Source of the DNA: Pseudomonas deceptionensis
GTDB taxonomy: Bacteria > Pseudomonadota > Gammaproteobacteria > Pseudomonadales > Pseudomonadaceae
Reading direction: 5' to 3'
Assembly (NCBI RefSeq): GCF_900106095.1
Contig: NZ_FNUD01000002.1
Span: 2,563,501 to 2,627,500, forward strand
DNA: 64,000 nucleotides
Position numbers and translations under genes: made by a program. Below, in pieces: positions 52,950 through 60,682 of this stretch (position 1 is the first letter of the stretch; each line of letters begins with the position of its first letter). A model generated the notes under the pieces. It saw only the letters and a program-made list of their open reading frames with translations. It was not told where the DNA came from and did no database searches.

Positions 52950-52982
52950 TAGAACACGGAAGAACCTATCAATGAATTGCCC

Positions 52983-53510
52983 ATGCACATAACAAGTAGC
53001 GCCGTTACTCAAGAACCCGATGAATCCAGATCTGGTGACTGGTATCTGGTGCAATGCAAACCCAGACAAGATGAGCGCGCTGAGGAAAACCTCCTGCGCC
53101 AGGGCTATGAATGCTCACGGCCAGCTTGCCGGCGTGAACGGCTGTTGCGCGGCCAGATGCAACATGTTCAGGAATCGCTTTTCCCGGGCTATCTGTTCAT
53201 CCACATGCCGCAGGGTGCCAATTGGGCTCCCTTGCGTTCAACACGTGGTGTCGCGCGGATTGTGGCCTTTGGTGGCCGTCCCTTAGCAGTTAGACACGAA
53301 CTGGTTGCCCAGTTGCAGGACCGTGCAGATATACACATCATCACGACGTTAAGCCCTGGCGATAAAGTCACAATCCTGGATCAAGGTTTCGCAGGTATTG
53401 AGTCCATTTTTATGACCATGGACGGCGAAGAAAGAGTCATTTTGCTCATCAATTTAATGAACCGTCAGCAACAGATCAGTCTACCTTTGGCGAGCATTAC
53501 CAATCGCTAA
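52983..53510 (+). CDS. rfaH: Transcription antitermination factor RfaH (specialised NusG paralogue)
   Basis: 175 aa. The NGN domain runs from GDWYLVQCKPRQDERAEENL (near residue 18) through ESLFPGYLFIHMP to RGVARIVAFGG. The C-terminal KOW-like domain has LSPGDKVTILDQGFAGIESIF and ends LLINLMNRQQQISLPLASI, like E. coli RfaH rather than NusG. It binds RNA polymerase paused at ops and suppresses termination in long surface-polysaccharide operons. The start is taken at 52983; the ribosome site is poor and TTG at 52977 is an alternative. An ops element lies 66 bases after its stop. Confidence 0.9.
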   Translation: MHITSSAVTQEPDESRSGDWYLVQCKPRQDERAEENLLRQGYECSRPACRRERLLRGQMQHVQESLFPGYLFIHMPQGANWAPLRSTRGVARIVAFGGRPLAVRHELVAQLQDRADIHIITTLSPGDKVTILDQGFAGIESIFMTMDGEERVILLINLMNRQQQISLPLASITNR

Positions 53511-53576
53511 TTAGAACTCTGGGGCGGCCGAGTCAATCAAAAAAACGCGTTCTCAGGAATTGACGATGAATCCTGG

Positions 53577-53588
53577 GGCGGTAGCGTG
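53577..53588 (+). promoter_or_regulatory. ops element (JUMPstart core)
   Basis: GGCGGTAGCGTG is an exact copy of the ops sequence that pauses RNA polymerase and recruits RfaH, here preceded by CCTGG as in JUMPstart. It is about 78 bases upstream of rmlA. A partial match, CTGGGGCGG, occurs at 53519-53527. A GC hairpin (ACCCGC/GCGGGT) follows at about 53614. Together with the adjacent rfaH this strongly implies RfaH control of the operon. Confidence 0.9.
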
Positions 53589-53666
53589 TTTTATCAAAAA
53601 AGATTTCAGTCACTACCCGCCAGTGCTGCGGGTGGTGCACCGAACAGCTAAGGAAGTGCTTGCAAC

Positions 53667-54560
53667 ATGACCATCCTCAAACGTAAAGGCATAATCCTCG
53701 CTGGCGGTTCGGGCACACGCTTGCATCCGCTCACATTGGGTGTGTCCAAGCAGATGCTACCGATCTACGACAAACCGATGATTTTTTACCCGCTGTCCGT
53801 GCTGATGCTGGCCGGGATGCAAGAAATATTGATCATCTCCACGCCTGAAGATTTGCCGTGTTTCAAAAAACTGCTGGGCGACGGCAGCCAATACGGTATT
53901 CAACTGAGCTACGCCGAACAGCCTAGCCCCGATGGTTTGGCACAGGCCTTCATTATCGGTGAAGAGTTTATTGGTAAAGATCCTGTGTGCCTGATTCTCG
54001 GCGATAATATATTTTATGGGCAGCATTTTTCGGACAACCTGCGTGCAGCCATGTCCCGTGAGACAGGCGCAACGGTATTTGGTTACCACGTATCGGATCC
54101 AGAGCGTTTTGGTGTTGTTGAGTTCGATAGTACTGGTCGTGCATTGAGTATTGAAGAAAAGCCGGAAAAGCCAAAGTCCAACTATGCAGTGACGGGGCTG
54201 TATTTTTACGATAACCAAGTAGTTGAAATCGCAAAAAATATAAAGCCTTCCGCCCGGGGCGAGCTGGAAATTACCGATGTCAATCGTGCTTATCTTAAAA
54301 ATAAAAATATCACAGTTGAAATGTTGGGGCGCGGGTTTGCATGGCTTGACACAGGGACTCATGAGTCATTGCTGGAGGCCAGTCACTTCGTACATACCAT
54401 TGAGCAGCGTCAGGGGTTGAAGGTGGCCTGTTTGGAAGAGATAGCTTTCAATAAAGGATGGATTACATCCGGAGCGCTAGAGTTACAGGGAAGAAAACTT
54501 GAGAAGACAGGATATGGACAATATCTGTTGCGAATTTTCTTAGAAAGCAGCCCCGAATGA
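53667..54560 (+). CDS. rmlA: Glucose-1-phosphate thymidylyltransferase
   Basis: 297 aa. Makes dTDP-glucose from glucose-1-phosphate and dTTP. The nucleotide-binding [27 protein letters not shown] and LGDNIFYG motifs are complete, and the length is standard. First gene after the ops element. Its stop overlaps the rmlC start by 4 bases (ATGA). Also called rfbA. No rmlB or rmlD is found in the window. Confidence 0.95.
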   Translation: MTILKRKGIILAGGSGTRLHPLTLGVSKQMLPIYDKPMIFYPLSVLMLAGMQEILIISTPEDLPCFKKLLGDGSQYGIQLSYAEQPSPDGLAQAFIIGEEFIGKDPVCLILGDNIFYGQHFSDNLRAAMSRETGATVFGYHVSDPERFGVVEFDSTGRALSIEEKPEKPKSNYAVTGLYFYDNQVVEIAKNIKPSARGELEITDVNRAYLKNKNITVEMLGRGFAWLDTGTHESLLEASHFVHTIEQRQGLKVACLEEIAFNKGWITSGALELQGRKLEKTGYGQYLLRIFLESSPE

Positions 54561-55114
54561 AAATTACGAGAACCGAAATTCCAGATGTATTGCTCATAGA
54601 GCCTGTTATTTTTACAGACTCTCGCGGTTGGTTCATGGAAACCTTTAATGAGAAAAAGTTTCTTGAGAGCTTAAAGACTTTGAATGTGGCAATCCCGAAG
54701 TCTTTTGTACAGGACAATCACTCTTGTTCTTCCAAAGGTGTGCTGAGGGGGCTGCACTTTCAAGCCTCTCCGTATGCACAAGGTAAATTGGTACGAGTCG
54801 TGAAAGGTGCTGCGTACGATGTGGTCGTCGACATCAGGAAAGACTCGCAGACTTACTTGCAGTGGTTCGGAATTGAGCTGAATTGTACCAATAACCTGAT
54901 GTTGTGGATCCCGGAGGGTTTTGCTCATGGGTTCCTTACCCTAGAAGACGACACTCATTTTTTATATAAGACAACAGATTATTATCACAAGGAATCCGAA
55001 CGCACCATTTTGTGGAGTGATCCCGCTTTGTCGATTCAGTGGCCAGAGCTGGGTGGGTACATTGTAAGTCAAAAGGATTCAGAGGCGCTTACTCATGATG
55101 AAGTGCTTATATAG
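54557..55114 (+). CDS. rmlC: dTDP-4-dehydrorhamnose 3,5-epimerase
   Basis: 185 aa cupin-fold epimerase. Catalytic His lies in VLRGLHFQ near residue 63, with QDNHS before it, PEGFAHGF near 119 and FLYKTTDYY (catalytic Tyr) near 136. All look intact, so it should make dTDP-4-keto-L-rhamnose. Its product requires RmlB upstream and RmlD downstream, neither of which is here, so the pathway must be completed by genes elsewhere. Translationally coupled to rmlA. Confidence 0.92.
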   Translation: MKITRTEIPDVLLIEPVIFTDSRGWFMETFNEKKFLESLKTLNVAIPKSFVQDNHSCSSKGVLRGLHFQASPYAQGKLVRVVKGAAYDVVVDIRKDSQTYLQWFGIELNCTNNLMLWIPEGFAHGFLTLEDDTHFLYKTTDYYHKESERTILWSDPALSIQWPELGGYIVSQKDSEALTHDEVLI

Positions 55115-55162
55115 ATGCTGGTTGATAAAGGGAGTTTAATTACTCTCTGTATAAGGTGATTG

Positions 55163-55240
55163 ATGTTTAATATTGGCTGGGTGAAAAGAGCGCATGAACT
55201 AATACGTGTGCAAAATCACAAGCATCGGATCATAAGGTAA
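55163..55240 (+). CDS. Possible 25-codon small ORF between rmlC and the acyltransferase
   Basis: ATG preceded by AAGGTG opens a frame coding a short basic peptide, MFNIGWVKRAHELIRVQNHK followed by HRIIR and a stop. It could be a remnant of a lost gene, a coupling ORF, or chance. No homologue is recognised. Confidence 0.25.
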   Translation: MFNIGWVKRAHELIRVQNHKHRIIR

Positions 55241-55262
55241 TCTTGGCGTATAAGGTGGGTGA

Positions 55263-55835
55263 ATGTCGTATCTGACGGAACAGCAGCTCCAGTCATATGG
55301 ATTCAAAAGTTTGGGGAGGGGAGTAAAGATAAGCGACAAGGCAAGTATCTATGATGCTTCTGAAATCGAGATTGATGATTACTCCCGAATCGATGATTTT
55401 TGTGTGGTCTCCGGGAAAGTCAAGATTGGCAAGTACAACCACATCACCCCCATGTGCCTGGTTGCTGGCGGTGTCGCAGGTATTATCCTGGAAGATTTTT
55501 GCACTCTAGCCTATGGCGTAAAAATATTTTCTCAGTCAGATGACTACACTGGAGCGACGCTAGCGAATTCTTTAATTCCCAAAAAGTACAAAAATGAATT
55601 TTTTTCGGCTGTTCTATTGCAGCGTCATGTAATCGTTGGTGCTGGGTCTACTATATTTCCCGGCGTAACCATTTCCGAGGGATGCTCCGTGGGTGCCATG
55701 GCTTTAGTTACCAAGAGTACTGACGCGTGGGGTATATATGCCGGCGTGCCAGCCAAACGGATAAAAGAGCGGAAAAAAGATCTTTTGTTATTGGAAGTTA
55801 AATTTTTAAATGAGCGAAAAAATGATTCCGTTTAA
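55263..55835 (+). CDS. Hexapeptide-repeat acyltransferase
   Basis: 190 aa left-handed beta-helix acyltransferase. Repeats with I/V-G-x-x-x spacing run from VKISDKASIYD to VIVGAGSTIFPGVTISEGCSVGAMALV, ending with AGVPAKRI, the usual CoA-binding finish. Overlaps the WecE-type aminotransferase gene by 26 bases. The position suggests N-acylation of dTDP-4-amino-4,6-dideoxygalactose or a related sugar, replacing the GNAT enzyme WecD of the ECA pathway. The acyl group and the sugar are inferred from context. Confidence 0.8.
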   Translation: MSYLTEQQLQSYGFKSLGRGVKISDKASIYDASEIEIDDYSRIDDFCVVSGKVKIGKYNHITPMCLVAGGVAGIILEDFCTLAYGVKIFSQSDDYTGATLANSLIPKKYKNEFFSAVLLQRHVIVGAGSTIFPGVTISEGCSVGAMALVTKSTDAWGIYAGVPAKRIKERKKDLLLLEVKFLNERKNDSV

Positions 55836-56952
55836 TAGGCCGCTTTATACCGGTAATGAAGATCAATACGTCACTGCGGCCATGCGCAGCACAAAAATGT
55901 CTGGGGATGGAAAGTTCGGTAAACTGTGCCACTCATGGTTTGAGGAGTATTTGGGGTGTGCTAAAGCCCTATTGACACCCTCATGTACTCATGCGCTGGA
56001 GATGGCTGCGATTCTGATCAATATTCAGCCTGGCGATGAAGTCATAATGCCGAGCTATACATTTGTAAGCACGGCCAATGCATTTATCATGCGAGGTGCA
56101 AAAGTCATATTTGTAGACGTCAGGCCGGACACCATGAATATTGATGAGACGTTGATTGAGGTGGCCATTACGGAGAAAACTAAAGCTATTGTTCCGGTGC
56201 ATTATGCGGGTGTCGCCTGCGAGATGGACGTCATTATGGATATTGCAACACGTCATGGGCTATATGTGATAGAGGATGCAGCTCAAGGCATGATGTCTAC
56301 CTATAAAGGTAAGCCGCTTGGCACAATAGGTCACTTGGGTACCTATAGTTTTCACGAGACAAAAAACTATACAAGTGGTGGTGAAGGCGGGTTACTTATC
56401 ATTAATGATGAGTCTTTTGTTGGTAGGGCTGAAATAATACGTGAAAAGGGAACTAACAGAGGTCAGTTTTGGAGGGGGATGGTCGATAAGTACACGTGGG
56501 TAGATATTGGAAGCAGTTATTTGCCATCTGAATTGCAAGCAGCCTATCTGTATGGGCAGTTATTATGTGCGGATAAAGTCAATGAAGACAGATTGAATAC
56601 ATGGAGAAGTTATTACCATGCCTTTGCGAGTTATAGAGATAAGGTTGAGTTGCCCTATATCCCGGAAAACTGCGTACATAATGCACATATGTTCTATATT
56701 AAGTGTAAGGATTTGGATGTGCGCACGAAATTCATCGAAGGCATGAAAAATCAAAATGTAATGACGGTTTTTCACTATGTACCGTTGCACTCGTCTCCTT
56801 GCGGTCAGTTGTACGGAACTCTGTCGGGAAGTGATAATTTCACTACCAAGGAAAGTGAACGATTGGTCAGGCTTCCACTGTGGGGCGGTATGTTGTCAGA
56901 AGAACGTAATCAAGTAATTCGTGCTGTGGCAACTGTACTGGCAGAAATTTAA
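55810..56952 (+). CDS. wecE: dTDP-4-amino-4,6-dideoxygalactose transaminase (WecE/RffA type)
   Basis: 380 aa PLP sugar aminotransferase of the DegT/DnrJ/EryC1 family. The start MIPFNRP, SGDGKFGKLCHSW, ALLTPSCTHALEMAAILINIQPGDEV pattern closely follows WecE/RffA, and the PLP lysine lies in SFHETKNYTSGGEGG near residue 181. WecE converts dTDP-4-keto-6-deoxyglucose to dTDP-Fuc4N. ATG at 55822 is an alternative start. The following gene is a WzxE-like flippase, the same neighbour as in the enterobacterial ECA cluster. Confidence 0.9.
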   Translation: MSEKMIPFNRPLYTGNEDQYVTAAMRSTKMSGDGKFGKLCHSWFEEYLGCAKALLTPSCTHALEMAAILINIQPGDEVIMPSYTFVSTANAFIMRGAKVIFVDVRPDTMNIDETLIEVAITEKTKAIVPVHYAGVACEMDVIMDIATRHGLYVIEDAAQGMMSTYKGKPLGTIGHLGTYSFHETKNYTSGGEGGLLIINDESFVGRAEIIREKGTNRGQFWRGMVDKYTWVDIGSSYLPSELQAAYLYGQLLCADKVNEDRLNTWRSYYHAFASYRDKVELPYIPENCVHNAHMFYIKCKDLDVRTKFIEGMKNQNVMTVFHYVPLHSSPCGQLYGTLSGSDNFTTKESERLVRLPLWGGMLSEERNQVIRAVATVLAEI

Positions 56953-56958
56953 ACGACC

Positions 56959-58242
56959 ATGAAGGTACTAAATGGTGCGATCCTAACTAGCTGTGCTCAC
57001 TTATCCAGAATTGTCATGGGTTTGGTGCTTATCAAAATAATTGCTTTCTATCTTGGTGCAGAAGGTATGGGGCAGATCGGGCAATTCATGAGCATGGCGA
57101 CTATGGTATATATGGTCGCTGGAGGGGGAATTACAAACGCTGTTATAAAATATGTAGCTGAGTACGCATCCAGGCCGAAGCAGCTTTTGCGTTTTCTTTC
57201 CACCGCAACAACATATTCAGTTGTCTTTAGCTGCGCTTTACTTTGTGTCGGCGTGATTTTTTCTAAAGTCATAGCTGTCGCTGTCTTTAAAAATTCTGGT
57301 ATGTATTGGATCATTATTGCACTTGCTTTCGCACAGCTTTTATTTGCCTTTGTGAATTTGGTAGTTGGCGTCAGTAACGGACTGATGCAAACAGCGGTCT
57401 ATTCCAAAATACAAATTATCGGAAGTGCTTTGGCTCTCCCCTTAATATGGGTTCTTATTGTACAGTTTGGTTTGGCCGGTGCGGCGCTGTCAGTTCTCGT
57501 AGTGTATGCAATAACGTGTATACCTGCCTTTTATTTTTACGTAAACTCTACATTTTTTGGTAAAGTAAAATTACGTAAGCTCGAGATGTTTGAGTTTAAA
57601 CGCATATCCGCCTTTACGGTGATGATGCTGACAAGTGCTTTGACATTTCCCGTGGTTGAAATGATGATACGGCACGTTTTGATAGAGTCGTCAGGGTATG
57701 CGGCTGCAGGGATATGGCAAGGAGCGGTCAAACTGTCGAGTGCTTATCTTGGTTTTTTTACCGTGTTTCTTGCGTACTACTTCATGCCTGCTATTTCACG
57801 ACTTGATAATAAGGGAGAGATTGGCCGCATAACAATAAAGTTCCTAATCTCTATGATGCTGCTGTTCAGTATTGGTGCAAGTGTTTTTTATGTGGGTCGT
57901 GATTTTTTAATTCCGCTTATACTCGCATCGAGTTTCGATGCGCTGGGCGATGTTATTGTTTATCAATTGCTAGGTGATCTTTTTAGAGTGTCCTCCTATG
58001 TCATTGGGTTTGTTGCTGTTGCCAAAGCGGCAACAAAAATATACATAGCAGCAGAACTTTTGCAGAATGGACTGTTTTTGTTATCTGCAATGCTGATGTT
58101 GCACCTCTATGGGGACATAAGAGCTGTGATGGTTTCTTATGCGGTTACATATATCATTTATTTTATAGTGTCTGCAATTTTCTTTGGGTTTTATTTGAAG
58201 GCTGCGCCCTTACATAGGAAGGAAAATGCTTCTAGTTGCTAA
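56959..58242 (+). CDS. wzx: O-antigen flippase Wzx (WzxE-like)
   Basis: 427 aa with about 12 hydrophobic segments. The N-terminus (LIKIIAFYLGAEGMGQIGQF, then GGGITNAVIKYVAEY) is typical of the WzxE branch of polysaccharide flippases, which move undecaprenyl-PP-linked O-units across the inner membrane. Its codon use is AT-rich. It starts 6 bases after wecE and overlaps the glycosyltransferase gene by 17 bases. Confidence 0.9.
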   Translation: MKVLNGAILTSCAHLSRIVMGLVLIKIIAFYLGAEGMGQIGQFMSMATMVYMVAGGGITNAVIKYVAEYASRPKQLLRFLSTATTYSVVFSCALLCVGVIFSKVIAVAVFKNSGMYWIIIALAFAQLLFAFVNLVVGVSNGLMQTAVYSKIQIIGSALALPLIWVLIVQFGLAGAALSVLVVYAITCIPAFYFYVNSTFFGKVKLRKLEMFEFKRISAFTVMMLTSALTFPVVEMMIRHVLIESSGYAAAGIWQGAVKLSSAYLGFFTVFLAYYFMPAISRLDNKGEIGRITIKFLISMMLLFSIGASVFYVGRDFLIPLILASSFDALGDVIVYQLLGDLFRVSSYVIGFVAVAKAATKIYIAAELLQNGLFLLSAMLMLHLYGDIRAVMVSYAVTYIIYFIVSAIFFGFYLKAAPLHRKENASSC

Positions 58243-59491
58243 TGTTTTAGAACTAAATGGCGGCACAACTTTTATTTTGAGAGTGGCAAGAGAGTTTGAA
58301 AAAAGAAACAAGAAAATTGGTGTTTTGGTTTTAGTTGATAAGGTGGATGAAGAGCTTGAAAAAAGTATTCTCCAGTATGCAGATGTTTACTATCTTAAAG
58401 ACATTGTTGGCAAAACGTATGCACCATTGATGCGTTCGCCGCTTGGAGTGTTCGCACCAGTTGATTTTTCTAAGGTCTGTAATCTTATAAATACCTATAA
58501 CAATCATGTGCACCTTATGGGTGTTTTTGGTTTGATTTTTATTAAGCGTTGTCTTTGTGCAGTAAGTGTAAAGGTTCGAATTTCCTTTGGTATCTATCAT
58601 CAGAATGAAGTTATGTATGATGGCGTTTCATATTACTTTGCCAGGAAGGCCAAAGCACTGTTCGCATCGTTACCTGCCGAAAGTATTGTTTTTTTCAACG
58701 AGAAAAACCGCGCCTCATACGAGATTTTTTTCAATAATGATTATTCTAAATCAACGATTGTGCCTATTGGTATAGACACACCCCAAACCGAAGTTGAACT
58801 CTTGGGGAGTGCTGGATCCAATCGAATTGTTTCGATTGGTAATTTATATGCATTTAAGTCTTATAATCGCCATGTTATTACGCTGTTACCAGATCTGAAA
58901 AAGATTCGACCTGAGTTGGTGTATGAAATATATGGTGCTGGTGAGTATGAGCCGGAGTTGTTAAGACTTGTATCATCCTTGAAAATGGAGTCTTCTGTTC
59001 ATTTTATGGGGAGCATCGCATACGAGGATATTCCGAAGGTTCTCGAGGGAGCACTGGCATTTGTTGGAAGTGGTACAGCTATCCTTGAGGCGGCAGCCTT
59101 GGGCGTGCCTGCAATAATTGGTATAGAGTCGACTAATAAACCAATTACCTATGGTGTTTTGAGCGATATAAAAGGGTTTTCATACAATGAGTTTGATGCA
59201 GGCCAAATAATTTACACTATGAAGGAGGTTTTAGTTCGAATAATAAGTAATGCGGATCAATGGGAGGAGGCGGCAGTTGCATGTAAAGCAAAGTCAAAGT
59301 CTTTTAGTATTGAACGGACTGTCGATGGTTTGTTGAAATTGGAAGTCCTGGATATGGATCTCACACGCTTCGAAGCTGAAAGATATGTTAATAGTATTGC
59401 AGTAAGCTCGTTTTTGGCCTGTGCAGTGAAACATAGTTTTTTTGGTGACAAAACGTTCGCAACTCGCAGGGAGCAAGGGACTTTAAAATGA
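58226..59491 (+). CDS. Glycosyltransferase family 4-like protein
   Basis: 421 aa, likely GT-B fold. The C-terminal half has IVSIGNLYAFKSYNRHV, YEIYGAGEYEPEL and the acceptor/donor site ALAFVGSGTAILEAAALGVPAIIG, where a Glu in ILEAAALG occupies the GT4 EX7E position. The N-terminal half is divergent. It is AT-rich. Donor and acceptor sugars cannot be told; it probably adds one residue of the O-unit. Confidence 0.82.
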   Translation: MLLVANVLELNGGTTFILRVAREFEKRNKKIGVLVLVDKVDEELEKSILQYADVYYLKDIVGKTYAPLMRSPLGVFAPVDFSKVCNLINTYNNHVHLMGVFGLIFIKRCLCAVSVKVRISFGIYHQNEVMYDGVSYYFARKAKALFASLPAESIVFFNEKNRASYEIFFNNDYSKSTIVPIGIDTPQTEVELLGSAGSNRIVSIGNLYAFKSYNRHVITLLPDLKKIRPELVYEIYGAGEYEPELLRLVSSLKMESSVHFMGSIAYEDIPKVLEGALAFVGSGTAILEAAALGVPAIIGIESTNKPITYGVLSDIKGFSYNEFDAGQIIYTMKEVLVRIISNADQWEEAAVACKAKSKSFSIERTVDGLLKLEVLDMDLTRFEAERYVNSIAVSSFLACAVKHSFFGDKTFATRREQGTLK

Positions 59492-59549
59492 ATGGGCAGT
59501 TTTATAATTGTAGCGAATTTTTAATAATCAGAAGCAGTATACGGTCATT

Positions 59550-60503
59550 ATGAATGATTCCCCGCACGGAGTATTAGCTTTCGCCTGGGCTTTGCCTATA
59601 TTATTTATCAGTCTTTTCATATTTCCCTATTTTACGGCTGGCGATCAGGAGTTTTACAGGTCGTTTTATAATGGCGTTTCTGAACTCTCCTTCGCCGAAG
59701 GGTTTGCGTTCTATAAAGACTCCTTGGGTACAAGTGAGCCGGGTTATTTCTTATTATCATTTCTGTTGTCGCCGTTTGTCCCTAAAGATATTTTGTTTTC
59801 TGTGTTGAACTTCGTTTTGTTCCAGCAGCTTTTTTTATGGCTGCTAAGGAATGATGTGAGCCGTGTCTTGTTCCCAATGTTGTACTTGAATTTTTACCTG
59901 CTTGTTCTCGCATTTTCAGCGGAACGCCTTAAGTTGTCGTTATTGTTTTTTTTGATTGGTTTCTGTGCTTCAAGCCTATTGAGATATTTGTTTTTAGCAG
60001 CTTCAGTAATTTCCCATGTTCAAGTTCTAATTTTAATTGCGTCGACTCAAGTTAGAAGGCTAAATGCTGTATTGGGCGCGCTTTTTCAAGGGCGTGTCGG
60101 TTACGGTTTTCTATCATTGGCATTTTTGACGATGCTGATGTTAGCTATCTTGTTTGTATTGAGAGACCATATTGCGTCGAAGTTGGGCGCTTATTACGGT
60201 GTTTGGGGTGGCCCGGAAGCGGTGCTAAAGCCATTGCTCTTCACACTGTTGTCCGTATTTTATGCTCAGGAAAGAAAATTTGAGGCCCTGTTAGCTTCTT
60301 TGCCGTTGGCGCTATGTGCATATTTGATTGGTGAGGAGCGGATAGTAATTTTCAGCTACTTTATTTTTATGTTCTATGCACTTCAGGTTAATCGAGGTCT
60401 TAATGTGGGTGTCGCGATAACAAGCTTGTACTTTTCTTATAAAGGTATTTTGTTTTTGAGTAATGTCATGTTTCTTGGTGACGGCTTCGCGAGAGCATCG
60501 TGA
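59550..60503 (+). CDS. wzy: Candidate O-antigen polymerase Wzy
   Basis: 317 aa with about nine hydrophobic segments and a periplasmic loop in the first half (GDQEFYRSFYNG...TSEPGYFLL) that recalls EpsG-type polymerases. Wzy proteins share little sequence, so the call rests on topology and on position between a glycosyltransferase and sugar-nucleotide genes next to wzx and wzz. The TGA stop is the first point of a GATTGC tandem repeat. AT-rich. Confidence 0.7.
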   Translation: MNDSPHGVLAFAWALPILFISLFIFPYFTAGDQEFYRSFYNGVSELSFAEGFAFYKDSLGTSEPGYFLLSFLLSPFVPKDILFSVLNFVLFQQLFLWLLRNDVSRVLFPMLYLNFYLLVLAFSAERLKLSLLFFLIGFCASSLLRYLFLAASVISHVQVLILIASTQVRRLNAVLGALFQGRVGYGFLSLAFLTMLMLAILFVLRDHIASKLGAYYGVWGGPEAVLKPLLFTLLSVFYAQERKFEALLASLPLALCAYLIGEERIVIFSYFIFMFYALQVNRGLNVGVAITSLYFSYKGILFLSNVMFLGDGFARAS

Positions 60504-60537
60504 TTGCGATTGCGATTGCGATTGCGATTGCGATTGC
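60502..60537. repeat. Six-copy GATTGC tandem repeat
   Basis: Six perfect, uninterrupted copies of the hexamer GATTGC begin at the second base of the wzy stop codon. The unit length is a multiple of three, so copy-number change would not alter reading frame. It is followed by about 145 bases before the next gene with no other feature. Confidence 0.95.
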
Positions 60538-60682
60538 ATATTGTTATGTGACATGTCTCTTTATTTGCACAGGCTTTAAATTTTATAGATGACGCCTTCG
60601 TGATAAGGCCGTCAATTACACGCAATAACTGTCGTACAGGCAGGCTATGACTTCATAGTGCATCCCTTTAGGAAGGTAGGTT

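Noticed and set aside
60502..60537. Phase-variable frameshift in wzy by repeat slippage
   Set aside because: The unit is six bases and lies at and after the stop codon, so slippage would not shift the wzy frame.
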